A DNA stretch of 64,000 nucleotides from Luteococcus sanguinis (GTDB lineage: Bacteria; Actinomycetota; Actinomycetes; Propionibacteriales; Propionibacteriaceae): contig NZ_BAAAKI010000004.1 in NCBI RefSeq assembly GCF_039527675.1, positions 434,001 through 498,000 on the forward strand, in the 5' to 3' direction. The notes under the pieces were generated by a model, which saw nothing but the letters and a program-made list of their open reading frames with translations, had not been told where the DNA came from and did no database searches. Positions 33,971-41,455 of the stretch are shown here, piece by piece; the stretch's first letter is position 1; each line of letters starts with the position of its first letter. A program made the position numbers and the translations under genes.

Positions 33971-34004
33971 CACCAACGCCGCCCGTGCATGGGTGGCGTT
34001 CGTG
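33971..34004. repeat. 34-bp palindromic element, left of AbiEi-like gene
   Basis: An imperfect palindrome with arms CACCAACGCCGCCC and GGGTGGCGTTCGTG around GTGCAT. Its sequence matches the reverse complement of the element at 35043-35076 at all but about five positions. A second partial arm, GGGTGGCGTTGGGG, follows at 34011. Confidence 0.8.
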
Positions 34005-34025
34005 ATCCCAGGGTGGCGTTGGGGT

Positions 34026-34063
34026 TGTGGACAAGCGATCCGCGGCTTCTCGAGTTGTCCACA
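34026..34063. promoter_or_regulatory. pair of inverted DnaA-box 9-mers
   Basis: TGTGGACAA at 34026-34034 (minus-strand TTGTCCACA) and TTGTCCACA at 34055-34063 (plus strand). This is the exact DnaA-box sequence used in high-G+C Actinobacteria. Start-to-start spacing is 29 bp. They lie 55-92 bp upstream of the AbiEi-like gene. Confidence 0.5.
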
Positions 34064-34117
34064 GGCGTCCTGCCCCCGGGTCGCGCGTGAACCTGTTCGG
34101 TCTGCACAGTTGCCGAC

Positions 34118-35038
34118 ATGGACGAGGTGACGACGAAGCAGCTGCGCGAACGTGGCTACGACTACCACGAGATCGCCGCCCTCGTGCGAGCCGGCCAACT
34201 GGTGCGGGTACGACGAGGCATCTACGCCGCTGGACCAGCTGACGGACGCAAGACCAGCGAGCTGGAGGCCTACCGGTCCCGCATCCGGGCGGCAGTACTG
34301 GCGCGTGGGCAGCACGCAGTGGTGAGCCATGCGTCTGCGGCGGCGATGTGGGGCCTACCGCTGCGCCGGGTGGCGACCCGGCTGGTCCATCTGACCGCGC
34401 CGGCGCTGACGCGGGGAAGGGCCAAGGCGGGCGTCCGGGTCGCCACCGCGTCCCTGCAGGCGGAGGAGATGACGCTCGTCGACGGTGTGTTGTGCACCAG
34501 CGCGGCCCGAACCATCGCTGACCTCGCGCGAACCGAACCGGGTGGTTGGGCGCTGGCTGCCGCCGACGAGGCCTTGCGCACGAGCCTGGTCACCGGTGAC
34601 GAACTCCAGACAGCGGTGGGTCGGCTGAGCGGGGTCCGCGGGGTGCCGCAAGCCCGTCGGATCGTGTCGTGGGCGGACGCTCGCTCCGGCAGCGTGGGTG
34701 AGTCGCTGAGCCGTCACCTGTTCATCAGGGCGGGACTGGCCCCCGACGACCTCCAGCACCAGCTGCGCCATGAGGGCTGCTTCGACATCGTCGATTTCTG
34801 GTGGGCTCCACGCTTGGCCGGGGAGTTCGACGGGCGCCTCAAGTACCGCCTCGACAACCCGTCGGGACGCGACATCGAGGACGTGTTGTGGCAGGAGAAG
34901 CAGCGCGAGGACCGGCTGCGCCGACAGGGCGTCCACTTCGCACGCTGGACCTGGGACGACGTGACCCATCGTCCGGACGATCTGCTCGGCCGCATCCGGG
35001 CGGGCCTGCGGGACGTCCGCTCGATGAACGCCGCCTGA
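34118..35038 (+). CDS. AbiEi antitoxin-like / DUF559-like protein
   Basis: This is a 306-residue protein. N-terminal VTTKQLRERGYDYHEIAALVRAGQLVRVRRGIYA is the winged-helix AbiEi_4 type domain (type IV antitoxin-like, often with Tyr/Arg-rich RGIYA end), followed by HAVVSHASAAAMWGLPL. The C-terminal ~110 residues resemble the DUF559/Vsr-like endonuclease fold: DFWWAPRLAGEFDGRLKY, then the basic helix QEKQREDRLRRQGVHFARWTWDDV. No AbiEii toxin gene is adjacent. These solitary genes are common in actinobacterial accessory regions; function unproven. Palindromes flank it on both sides. Confidence 0.75.
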   Translation: MDEVTTKQLRERGYDYHEIAALVRAGQLVRVRRGIYAAGPADGRKTSELEAYRSRIRAAVLARGQHAVVSHASAAAMWGLPLRRVATRLVHLTAPALTRGRAKAGVRVATASLQAEEMTLVDGVLCTSAARTIADLARTEPGGWALAAADEALRTSLVTGDELQTAVGRLSGVRGVPQARRIVSWADARSGSVGESLSRHLFIRAGLAPDDLQHQLRHEGCFDIVDFWWAPRLAGEFDGRLKYRLDNPSGRDIEDVLWQEKQREDRLRRQGVHFARWTWDDVTHRPDDLLGRIRAGLRDVRSMNAA

Positions 35039-35042
35039 AATG

Positions 35043-35076
35043 CATCAACGCCACCTGTGCACGGGCGGCGTTGATG
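35043..35076. repeat. 34-bp palindromic element, right of AbiEi-like gene
   Basis: Near-perfect palindrome: CATCAACGCCaCCtGTGCAC with its mirror GTGCACGGGCGGCGTTGATG. It begins four bases after the gene's stop codon and mirrors the element at 33971. It could act as a terminator hairpin between this gene and the convergent aldo/keto reductase gene. Confidence 0.8.
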
Positions 35077-35109
35077 GTCCAAGGGGCGGGTTGACGTGCC
35101 AGACGGACG

Positions 35110-35982
35110 TCAGCGCTGGTCGAGCAACGCGAACTCGTCGTCGGTGAGGTCCAGTTCCACGGCCTTGGCCGAGTCGGTGATCGACTCCGGACGCGAGGCG
35201 CCCGGGATCGGGATCAGCTTCTCGCTCTTGCGCAGCTCCCAGGCCAGGACGACCTGTTGGGGGCTGACGCCGTGATCGCGGGCAATGTCCCCGAAGCGGG
35301 CGAACTTCTCTCCCACCTCGGTAGCGCCACCACCGGTGCCGCCGAGCGGGCTCCAGGGCAGGAAGTTGATGCCGTGCTCGTCGCACCAGGCCAGCTCGTC
35401 CTCGCTGCAGCGGAAGCTGGGGGAGAACTCGTTCTGGACGCTGACCAGACCCCCCTCGCCGAGCACCTGGACCGCAACCTCGATCTCCTCCACATTCGCA
35501 TTGGAGATGCCGACGGTTCGGATCTTGCCCTCCTTCTGGAGGTCGGCGAAGGTCTGGACGACCTCGCCATAGACACGCCAGCGATCCGGGCGGTGCCACT
35601 GGTAGAGGTCGATCACGTCCACCTCGAGCGCCCTCAGCGACGCGTCAACGGCCTTGCGCAGGTACGCCGGGGAACCGTCACGCCCCCACTGCTCGCCCTC
35701 GCTCCGGGTGATGCCGCCCTTGGTGGCGACGACGATCCTGTCCCGGTTGGCCAGGCCCTTGAGGGCCTTCGCGACGATGCGCTCGTTGTGGCCCATCGTG
35801 TCCCATGACGGCGCGTAGATGTCGGCCGTGTCGAGGAAGGTTATGCCGACGTCCAGTGCTGCGTGGATGGCGGCGACCGCCTGTTCCTCGCTCGGCAGGT
35901 CGCCCGTGCTGCGCATCGAGACCGGCATGCAACCCATGCCGATGGCGCTGACCTCGAAGGGCCCCAGTTGACGTGTCTTCAT
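35110..35982 (-). CDS. aldo/keto reductase
   Basis: This is a 290-residue NADPH-dependent TIM-barrel oxidoreductase. Catalytic tetrad residues are visible: Asp and Tyr in GITFLDTADIYAPSWDTMGHNE, Lys in VVATKGGITRSEG, and His in IDLYQWHRPDRW. NADP-binding IPIPGASRPESITDSAKAV is near the C-terminus. I chose ATG 35982 (MKTRQLGPFEVSAIGMG); a TTG at 36003 would add seven residues. Substrate unknown; probably monocistronic. Confidence 0.88.
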   Translation of the reverse strand: MKTRQLGPFEVSAIGMGCMPVSMRSTGDLPSEEQAVAAIHAALDVGITFLDTADIYAPSWDTMGHNERIVAKALKGLANRDRIVVATKGGITRSEGEQWGRDGSPAYLRKAVDASLRALEVDVIDLYQWHRPDRWRVYGEVVQTFADLQKEGKIRTVGISNANVEEIEVAVQVLGEGGLVSVQNEFSPSFRCSEDELAWCDEHGINFLPWSPLGGTGGGATEVGEKFARFGDIARDHGVSPQQVVLAWELRKSEKLIPIPGASRPESITDSAKAVELDLTDDEFALLDQR

Positions 35983-36018
35983 GGGCACCAGCCTTGCACT
36001 CAACGCCCCCGGGGGCAG

Positions 36019-36783
36019 CTAGCGGGACAGCGTCCGAGCGTGCGAGATTCGCTGCGCGCGTAGCTCGTCCAGCTCCGGCATGGGCAGCGGTTCGAGTTCG
36101 CGTCCCAGGGCCAGCTCGAGCAGGTGGTCGGCCAGCTCGGGATTGCGGGACAGCACAGGGCCGTGCGGGTAGGTGCCGATCACGCGTCCCTGCACTGCAC
36201 CTTCGGTGCCCTGGCCATTGTTGCCGACACCCACCTCGACGCTGGCCAGCGGCGCCGCCTTGGGCCCCAGCGTGGTGTAGCCACCGTGGTTCTCGAAACC
36301 CGTCAACAGGGAGGCCGAGCCATCGGGACGGTTCCAGCGGTGCAGCACCTCGCCGACGGCGCGTTCGGTGCCACGTCGGGTGTCGACGTCCAGCAGCCCG
36401 AGGCCCTCCACGACCTCGTCGCGGTCACCGACGGTGAAGGTGTTGCCGCAGATCTGATAGCCGGCGCAGACCGCGAACAGCACGGCGCCCGAGCCCAGGG
36501 CGGTGAACAGGCCACCGTCCTCCCGGATCGCCTTCATGGCGCTGATCTGCGCCATGTCCTCGCCGCCGCCAAGCAGGTAGAGCTGGCCGTCGGTCGGCAG
36601 CTCATCCCCCGGCTCGACGACGACCATCTCGGCGTCGATGCCACGGCGGGTCAGGCGCTCCCGGCAGACGACGGCATTGCCACGGTCACCGTAGATGCCG
36701 AGCAGACTCTGGTAGACCAGCACGATCTTGACGGGCGCGATCGGAGTCTGCGGGGTCGAGGGTGCGGGGTTGGACGAGCTCAT
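36019..36783 (-). CDS. gatD: lipid II isoglutaminyl synthase, glutaminase subunit
   Basis: This is a 254-residue CobB/CobQ-like glutamine amidotransferase. The catalytic Cys is C106 in LFAVCAGYQICG and His207 lies in GTYPHGPVLSRNPELADHLL. KIVLVYQSLLGIYGDRGNAV and LYLLGGGEDMAQ are characteristic. With MurT it amidates the alpha-carboxyl of D-Glu in lipid II, which is needed for efficient cross-linking in Actinobacteria. It overlaps the murT stop by four bases (ATGA), so subunit stoichiometry is coupled. Confidence 0.93.
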   Translation of the reverse strand: MSSSNPAPSTPQTPIAPVKIVLVYQSLLGIYGDRGNAVVCRERLTRRGIDAEMVVVEPGDELPTDGQLYLLGGGEDMAQISAMKAIREDGGLFTALGSGAVLFAVCAGYQICGNTFTVGDRDEVVEGLGLLDVDTRRGTERAVGEVLHRWNRPDGSASLLTGFENHGGYTTLGPKAAPLASVEVGVGNNGQGTEGAVQGRVIGTYPHGPVLSRNPELADHLLELALGRELEPLPMPELDELRAQRISHARTLSR

Positions 36784-38045
36784 GCCAGGCCTCCGAGCTT
36801 GCGCAGCTGCTGGAACGGTGTGTAGGTGCTGACCACGTCGAGCAGCATGCCCGGATGGCCGCTGATCGCCGCCATCAGGTCGGGTTGGACGATGTGCTCG
36901 ACGCCGGCGTAGTCCAGCCGGACGGCCAGGTCGAGGGCGCGGGGGCCGGTGCACACGACACGTCGTCCGCGCAGTTGTTCGTAGTCGACGTCCCACAGCC
37001 ACGAGACGTCCTTGCCGTCGGCGGCGACTGCGTCGATTGCCAGCACCAGCGGATCGCTCTGCGCCAACGGCAGCGACTCGGCCCAACCGGCGGGGTTCTT
37101 GGCCAGCAACAGCCGCGCCGTGGTGTCGCCGAAGGTGGTGGTCGCGTACCGGCCAGCGGGGGAGGTGACCTCGTGCATGCCCTCCAGTGCGACCTTCGGG
37201 TCGATGCCCATCACGCGGGCGGCGGCCAGGGCCTGCGCGGCGTTGGCGCGGTTGAAGCGGCCGGGCACCTGCAGGTCAAGGGTCCACGTGGTGCCGTCGC
37301 GCTCGATCACCTCGTCGCCGTCGACGCGGTACTCGGCCTGGGGTTCGGTCAGTTCGCAGTTGGGACAGTCCCAGCGATCCTCGTGGACGAGCACCGCGCC
37401 GCATTCGGGGCACAGGGCAGCGTCCTGGTTCCAGCCCGCGCCGGTGTCCACCCAGATGGTCTTGCGTGCGGTGCCGGCGGCCCAGACGACCAGCGGGTCG
37501 CGGGAGTTCGCCACGACGACCGGACCGTCCTCGCCGGCCTCGGCGAGGGCCTCGCGCCAGGAGCGTCCCAAGAACTTGATCTCGTGGTTGCGGTCCATCT
37601 GGTCGCGGCTGAAGTTCAACAGCACCAGCACTTCGGGACGTCCATCGCGCAACATGCTCGGGACGACGCGTTCATCGGTCTCCAGGATGGCGATGTCGGC
37701 GCGGGGCTGCTCGCCGAGCGCGGACGCGATGCCGTGGTAGAGGTTCGCGCCGTCGGCATTGGTGACGAGGCGACGATCGGGGTCGGCGGTGCCCTGGCGG
37801 ATCGCGGCGGTGAGCAGATGGGTGGTGGTGGTCTTGCCGTTGGTGCCGGTGACGGCGGCGATCCGCCGGTTGCGCAGCAGCTTGGCCAGCGCGTCCGGGT
37901 CGACCTGCAACATCACCTTGCCGCGGATCGAGGCGCCCGAGCCCTTGCCGGCCATGCGGGACGCGAGCGCCGCAGCCCGCCCGGCCTGGGTGGCGAGCCG
38001 CAGTCGCAGTTGGGGAAGGAGATCACGATCAGGCATGGGGCTCAT
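36780..38045 (-). CDS. murT: lipid II isoglutaminyl synthase, Mur ligase-like subunit
   Basis: This is a 421-residue ATP-dependent ligase. The P-loop is VTGTNGKTTTTHLL, DERVVPSML and LVLLNFSRDQMDRNHEI follow, and a four-Cys zinc ribbon (LCPECGAVL and WDCPNCEL) inserts in the central domain as in known MurT. The C-terminal DUF1727 region (DVSWLWDVDYEQLRGR, STYTPFQQLRKL) provides the GatD interface. Start ATG 38045; ATG 38036 is an alternative. Upstream lies an N gap and tRNA-His. Confidence 0.93.
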   Translation of the reverse strand: MSPMPDRDLLPQLRLRLATQAGRAAALASRMAGKGSGASIRGKVMLQVDPDALAKLLRNRRIAAVTGTNGKTTTTHLLTAAIRQGTADPDRRLVTNADGANLYHGIASALGEQPRADIAILETDERVVPSMLRDGRPEVLVLLNFSRDQMDRNHEIKFLGRSWREALAEAGEDGPVVVANSRDPLVVWAAGTARKTIWVDTGAGWNQDAALCPECGAVLVHEDRWDCPNCELTEPQAEYRVDGDEVIERDGTTWTLDLQVPGRFNRANAAQALAAARVMGIDPKVALEGMHEVTSPAGRYATTTFGDTTARLLLAKNPAGWAESLPLAQSDPLVLAIDAVAADGKDVSWLWDVDYEQLRGRRVVCTGPRALDLAVRLDYAGVEHIVQPDLMAAISGHPGMLLDVVSTYTPFQQLRKLGGLA

Positions 38046-38114
38046 TCTGTCAGGCGTCCGAGGTGGTGTGACGGACCCAGGCGTGCGTCGTCACAGGGGT
38101 ATCCGGACAAGCAA

Positions 38115-38127
38115 NNNNNNNNNNNNN
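38115..38127. other. assembly gap (13 N)
   Basis: A short N run upstream of murT and downstream of tRNA-His; the murT promoter region may be incomplete. Confidence 0.95.
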
Positions 38128-38155
38128 CGACGAAATCGTCGGGCCGGGCCTGTTC

Positions 38156-38232
38156 TGGGGTGAGTAACGGGACTTGAACCCGCGACCCCCTGGACCACAA
38201 CCAGGTGCTCTACCAACTGAGCTATACCCACC
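38156..38232 (-). tRNA. tRNA-His (anticodon GUG)
   Basis: Minus strand. Encoded G-1 (38232) opposite discriminator C73 as required for histidyl-tRNA synthetase, acceptor GTGGGTA/TACTCAC, anticodon loop TTGTGGT, T-arm GGTTCAAGTCC, and encoded CCA. Confidence 0.95.
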
Positions 38233-38326
38233 ATGTCGCGAAGCGGTCACCCGGCTTCGCGGCTTGAACAGCCTAGCGGCTGAGGCGGTGATCCGCGAAA
38301 TCGAGCCACGGAAGTGGCCAGCAGGG

Positions 38327-38953
38327 TCAGGACAGGTCGGCCGGACGGGCTCCGGTGAGCGTGCCCTGGTGCTTGCGCGCGATCACGCGTGCTTGGTCGG
38401 AGGTGGGCCCGGGTTGCGGGACGAAGACAGCCTCGCGGTAGTAGCGCAGCTCCTCGATCGACTCCTGGATGTCGGCCAGCGCGCGGTGGTTCCCCGACTT
38501 GGCGGGGGACTGGTAGTAGGCGCGCGGGAACCAGCGCCGTGACAGTTCCTTGATAGAGCTCACGTCGACATTGCGGTAGTGGACGTGGCCTTCCAGCACT
38601 GGCATGTCTCGGGCCAGGAACATCCGGTCGGTTCCGATGGTGTTGCCCGCCAGGGGTGCCTTGCGGACGCCGGGGACGTGCGCCCGGACGTACTCGAGCA
38701 CCTGCTGCTCGGCATCGGCCATGGTCATCCCGTCGGCCAGTTCGTCCAGCAGGCCTGACTTGGTGTGCATCTCGCGGACGAAATCGCCCATCTGGTCCAG
38801 GGATTCCTGGGACGGCTTGATCAGCACGTCCACGCCCTCGCCCAGCACGTTCAGTTCCGCGTCGGTCACCAGGGCGGCCACTTCGACAAGGGCATCCCTC
38901 GTCAGGTCCAGCCCGGTCATCTCACAATCGATCCACACCAGCATGTCGCTCAC
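38327..38953 (-). CDS. orn: oligoribonuclease
   Basis: This is a 208-residue DEDDh 3'-5' exonuclease degrading nanoRNAs and pGpG. Exo I is WIDCEMTGLDL (D9, E11), Exo II is NTIGTDRMFLARD, and Exo III is NHRALADIQESIEELRYYR. The C-terminal ~25 residues (after AVFVPQPG) are a typical short tail. Start GTG 38953; ATG 38944 would lose three residues. A single gene between tRNA-His and the divergent tRNA-Arg. Confidence 0.94.
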   Translation of the reverse strand: MSDMLVWIDCEMTGLDLTRDALVEVAALVTDAELNVLGEGVDVLIKPSQESLDQMGDFVREMHTKSGLLDELADGMTMADAEQQVLEYVRAHVPGVRKAPLAGNTIGTDRMFLARDMPVLEGHVHYRNVDVSSIKELSRRWFPRAYYQSPAKSGNHRALADIQESIEELRYYREAVFVPQPGPTSDQARVIARKHQGTLTGARPADLS

Positions 38954-39044
38954 CCCGACACTCTACGACCCGTCCAGATCAGCCATGGGCGGACCCGCCA
39001 GCCGCGGAGTCCAAGCCGCTCGCCGCTAGCATGGAGAGGCACAA

Positions 39045-39120
39045 GCCCCAGTAGCTCAGCGGATAGAGCAACAGCCTTCTAATCTGTCGTGCGCAGGTTC
39101 GATTCCTGCCTGGGGCGCCA
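39045..39120 (+). tRNA. tRNA-Arg (anticodon UCU)
   Basis: Acceptor GCCCCAG/CTGGGGC, discriminator G, CCA encoded. Anticodon loop CTTCTAA (anticodon TCT); the base pair closing the anticodon stem is a C-U mismatch. T-arm GGTTCGATTCC. Confidence 0.92.
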
Positions 39121-39146
39121 AGGGGGAGCTTGCCGAAAGGGACGAG

Positions 39147-39917
39147 ATGACGCAGTCAGGTCGGGGGGACGACTCGTTCTGGGCGCGTCCAGCCGATGGG
39201 CACGGGGGCATCGACGATCCAGCACCCACCGGGCGGGTCCCGGCCCAGCCAGCCCCCCAGCAGCCAACGCCCACGCCGCCCCCAGTTCGAGCCCCGTATC
39301 AAGCCCCGCCGACACAGCCAAGCCCCCCAACACAGCCAAGCCCCCCAACACAGCCAAGCCCCCCGACGCAGCCGCTTCCGCCGGTTCAGCAGCAGAGCTT
39401 TGGGCCGCCACCCCAGCAGCAGCACCCGCAACAGTTCCCGCAACAGCAGCAGTTCCCGCAACAGCCATACGCTCCGCAGCCCGAACGAAACCCCTATGCC
39501 GACATGTCGGCCGGGACGAAGCGCTCCCGGCGCTCCGGCTGCCTGTGGATGGTCTTGCTCTCCCTGCTGGCCACCTTCGCGCTCAACTTCTGCGTCCGCT
39601 CGGTCGGGACGATCATCCCGGTCCCGGCCCCCGAGGACACGTCCACCCCGCACACCGTCGTGGTCAGCGTCGGCACCACGGTTCCGACGGACGTGAACTG
39701 GTCGGTGGGCGCGCAGGCCGGGACGCAGGAGGTCAAGACCAACTGGACGCGAACCTTCAAGGTCACGGGGGCCAAGGTCGTCTCCGTGTCCGCCCAGTCG
39801 ACCGGCAAAACGGCCAGCACCGTCACCTGCACCATCTCGGTGGATGGCAACCAGATCGATTCAGCCAGTGCGACGAAGGCGGGCGAGCTGGCGAGTTGCA
39901 CTGGGAAGGCAGGGTGA
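39147..39917 (+). CDS. MmpS-like membrane-anchored protein with Pro/Gln-rich N-terminus
   Basis: This is a 256-residue protein. Residues ~30-115 are very rich in Pro and Gln, with PPTQPS repeated from an 18-bp tandem repeat (39309-39373). One membrane helix follows (CLWMVLLSLLATFALNFCV) and then an ~90-residue outside domain (VVVSVGTTVPTDVNWSVG... to VTCTISVDGNQIDSASATKAGELASC) with the MmpS-type beta pattern and one Cys pair. MmpS proteins accompany MmpL exporters, but none is encoded here. GAAAGGGACGAG precedes the ATG. Next to tRNA-Arg. Confidence 0.6.
   Translation: MTQSGRGDDSFWARPADGHGGIDDPAPTGRVPAQPAPQQPTPTPPPVRAPYQAPPTQPSPPTQPSPPTQPSPPTQPLPPVQQQSFGPPPQQQHPQQFPQQQQFPQQPYAPQPERNPYADMSAGTKRSRRSGCLWMVLLSLLATFALNFCVRSVGTIIPVPAPEDTSTPHTVVVSVGTTVPTDVNWSVGAQAGTQEVKTNWTRTFKVTGAKVVSVSAQSTGKTASTVTCTISVDGNQIDSASATKAGELASCTGKAG
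39309..39373 (+). repeat. 18-bp in-frame tandem repeat
   Basis: Three full units of CCAACACAGCCAAGCCCC (first unit CCGACACAG...) and a decayed fourth. Each encodes six residues (PTQPSP phase) of the Pro/Gln linker. The unit length is a multiple of three, so copy changes would lengthen or shorten the linker without frameshift. Confidence 0.9.
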
Positions 39918-39970
39918 GGGCCATCAGGATGGGCATGATGGGCCAGTCAGGATCTACCGAGGATGGACGC

Positions 39971-41419
39971 ATGACGACAGACGTGTGGGGCAGGGCGGCG
40001 GCGACGCCGACCCGGGTGGTGCAACCCGAACGACGGGGGCGCCAGCTCTCCGGCCTGCCGCCTCGTTTCGTCCCCGGCGACAGCATCTGGATGCGTCTGG
40101 TGCGCAGCCCCTGGACCTGGCTCGTGCCGGCCCTCGTGGTTGTCTACGTGCTGTGCATCTGGCGAGTCTGGTCGATGCTGTCGGCCGACAACACGCTTGA
40201 GGACGGCTCGGTGATCCCCGGTTTCGACTGGGCCACCGTCAAGACCTGCGCCCGTTTTGCTGCTCCAACCGCGGCGGTGTGGTCTGCCTTCTTCATTCTG
40301 TTCGACCGCATCCGGCCCAACCGCATCCTGTTGTGGCTGCTGGCCTTCGGCTGGGGGTCGTGTCTGGCCATCTACACCTCGCTGGTGGCCAACTCCTGGG
40401 TCGCCGACCTGCTCAGCGTCTCTGCGGGCGCCGGTGATCCGGCCGCGGCCTCGCGTCCGGCGGTGTTCGCAGCCCCCTTCGTGGAGGAGGCGTCGAAGGC
40501 CACGATCCTGTTCCTGCTGGCGGTGCTGGTACGTCACCGCATCGTGACGATGATGCAGGCGATCTGCCTGGCCGGGCTGTCGGCAGTCGGCTTCGCCTTC
40601 ACCGAGAACATCGTCTACTACGCCCGCGCCATGATCTACGGCTCCTTGACGATCGGCACCGGCGACGTGGAGGAGCAGGTCAAGCAGCTCGTCTACCTGC
40701 GCGGCTTCCTGACCAGCTTCGGCCACCCGACCTTCACCATGTTCATCGGCATCGGCATCGTGGTCGGTCTGCGCCACCGGTCCAAGGTGGTGCGCATCCT
40801 CGCCCCGCTCACCGGTTTCTTCGCCGCGGCCTTCGGCCACATGCTGTTCAACGGGATGAGCAGCGTCGGCGCGCTGACCGGCACCGGGCAGTTCAAGTGG
40901 ATCCTCGCCATCATCGTGATCGCGATGACGATCGTCCTGTTCCGCAACCACCGCAAGGAACTGCGCCGCGTCAAGGACCGGCTCACCGACTTCGTCCGGA
41001 TGGGGTGGCTGCCGCCGCGTGACCCGGTCGTGATGTCGTCCTGGCGCAAGCGCAGCTGGCTCTTGCTGGTGGCCTTCTTCCGTGGCCCGCGCACTTGGTG
41101 GCGCACCTGGCGCCTGGTCGATTCGCTCACCGAGCTCGCCTATGTGCGCGATTCGATGGTGCGTGGTCTGGTCGATGAGGCAGGACTTGACCGCGAGAAG
41201 GAACTGCTCCACCGGGTGCGTGGCCTGCGTTCCCGTGGCGCCCTGCACGAGACGGACGGCCTACGCCTCACCCTTGACCTCGAGCCCCTGAAGTTCTGGC
41301 GTGGCCGCTCGTTGGCGTTCAAGCGCCCGACGCCAGCACCACAGCAGTGGGCGCCACCCACCGCGTCTGCACCCGTGTCCGTGCCGGCGGGGGCCTGGCC
41401 CCCGCCGAGTGGACGCTGA
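39971..41419 (+). CDS. PrsW-family intramembrane protease
   Basis: This is a 482-residue polytopic protein. The motifs of the PrsW/CAAX-like group are visible: VEEASKATILFLL (EExxK), VGFAFTENIVYYARA (FxxxEN), and two histidines in TSFGHPTFTMF and AAFGHMLFNGM. About eight helices are followed by a ~130-residue cytosolic tail ending in Pro/Ala-rich sequence. PrsW proteases cleave anti-sigma factors in Bacillus; the target here is unknown. Start ATG 39971 with GAGG upstream; ATG 39929 is possible. It precedes the dynamin-like pair by 36 bases. Confidence 0.82.
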   Translation: MTTDVWGRAAATPTRVVQPERRGRQLSGLPPRFVPGDSIWMRLVRSPWTWLVPALVVVYVLCIWRVWSMLSADNTLEDGSVIPGFDWATVKTCARFAAPTAAVWSAFFILFDRIRPNRILLWLLAFGWGSCLAIYTSLVANSWVADLLSVSAGAGDPAAASRPAVFAAPFVEEASKATILFLLAVLVRHRIVTMMQAICLAGLSAVGFAFTENIVYYARAMIYGSLTIGTGDVEEQVKQLVYLRGFLTSFGHPTFTMFIGIGIVVGLRHRSKVVRILAPLTGFFAAAFGHMLFNGMSSVGALTGTGQFKWILAIIVIAMTIVLFRNHRKELRRVKDRLTDFVRMGWLPPRDPVVMSSWRKRSWLLLVAFFRGPRTWWRTWRLVDSLTELAYVRDSMVRGLVDEAGLDREKELLHRVRGLRSRGALHETDGLRLTLDLEPLKFWRGRSLAFKRPTPAPQQWAPPTASAPVSVPAGAWPPPSGR

Positions 41420-41455
41420 ACTTCCCACCGCGCACCAACTCGACGGGAGACCGCA

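Noticed and set aside
39309..39373. Tandem repeat in the MmpS-like gene as a phase-variation switch
   Set aside because: The 18-bp unit is a multiple of three, so copy changes cannot shift the frame; it only alters linker length.
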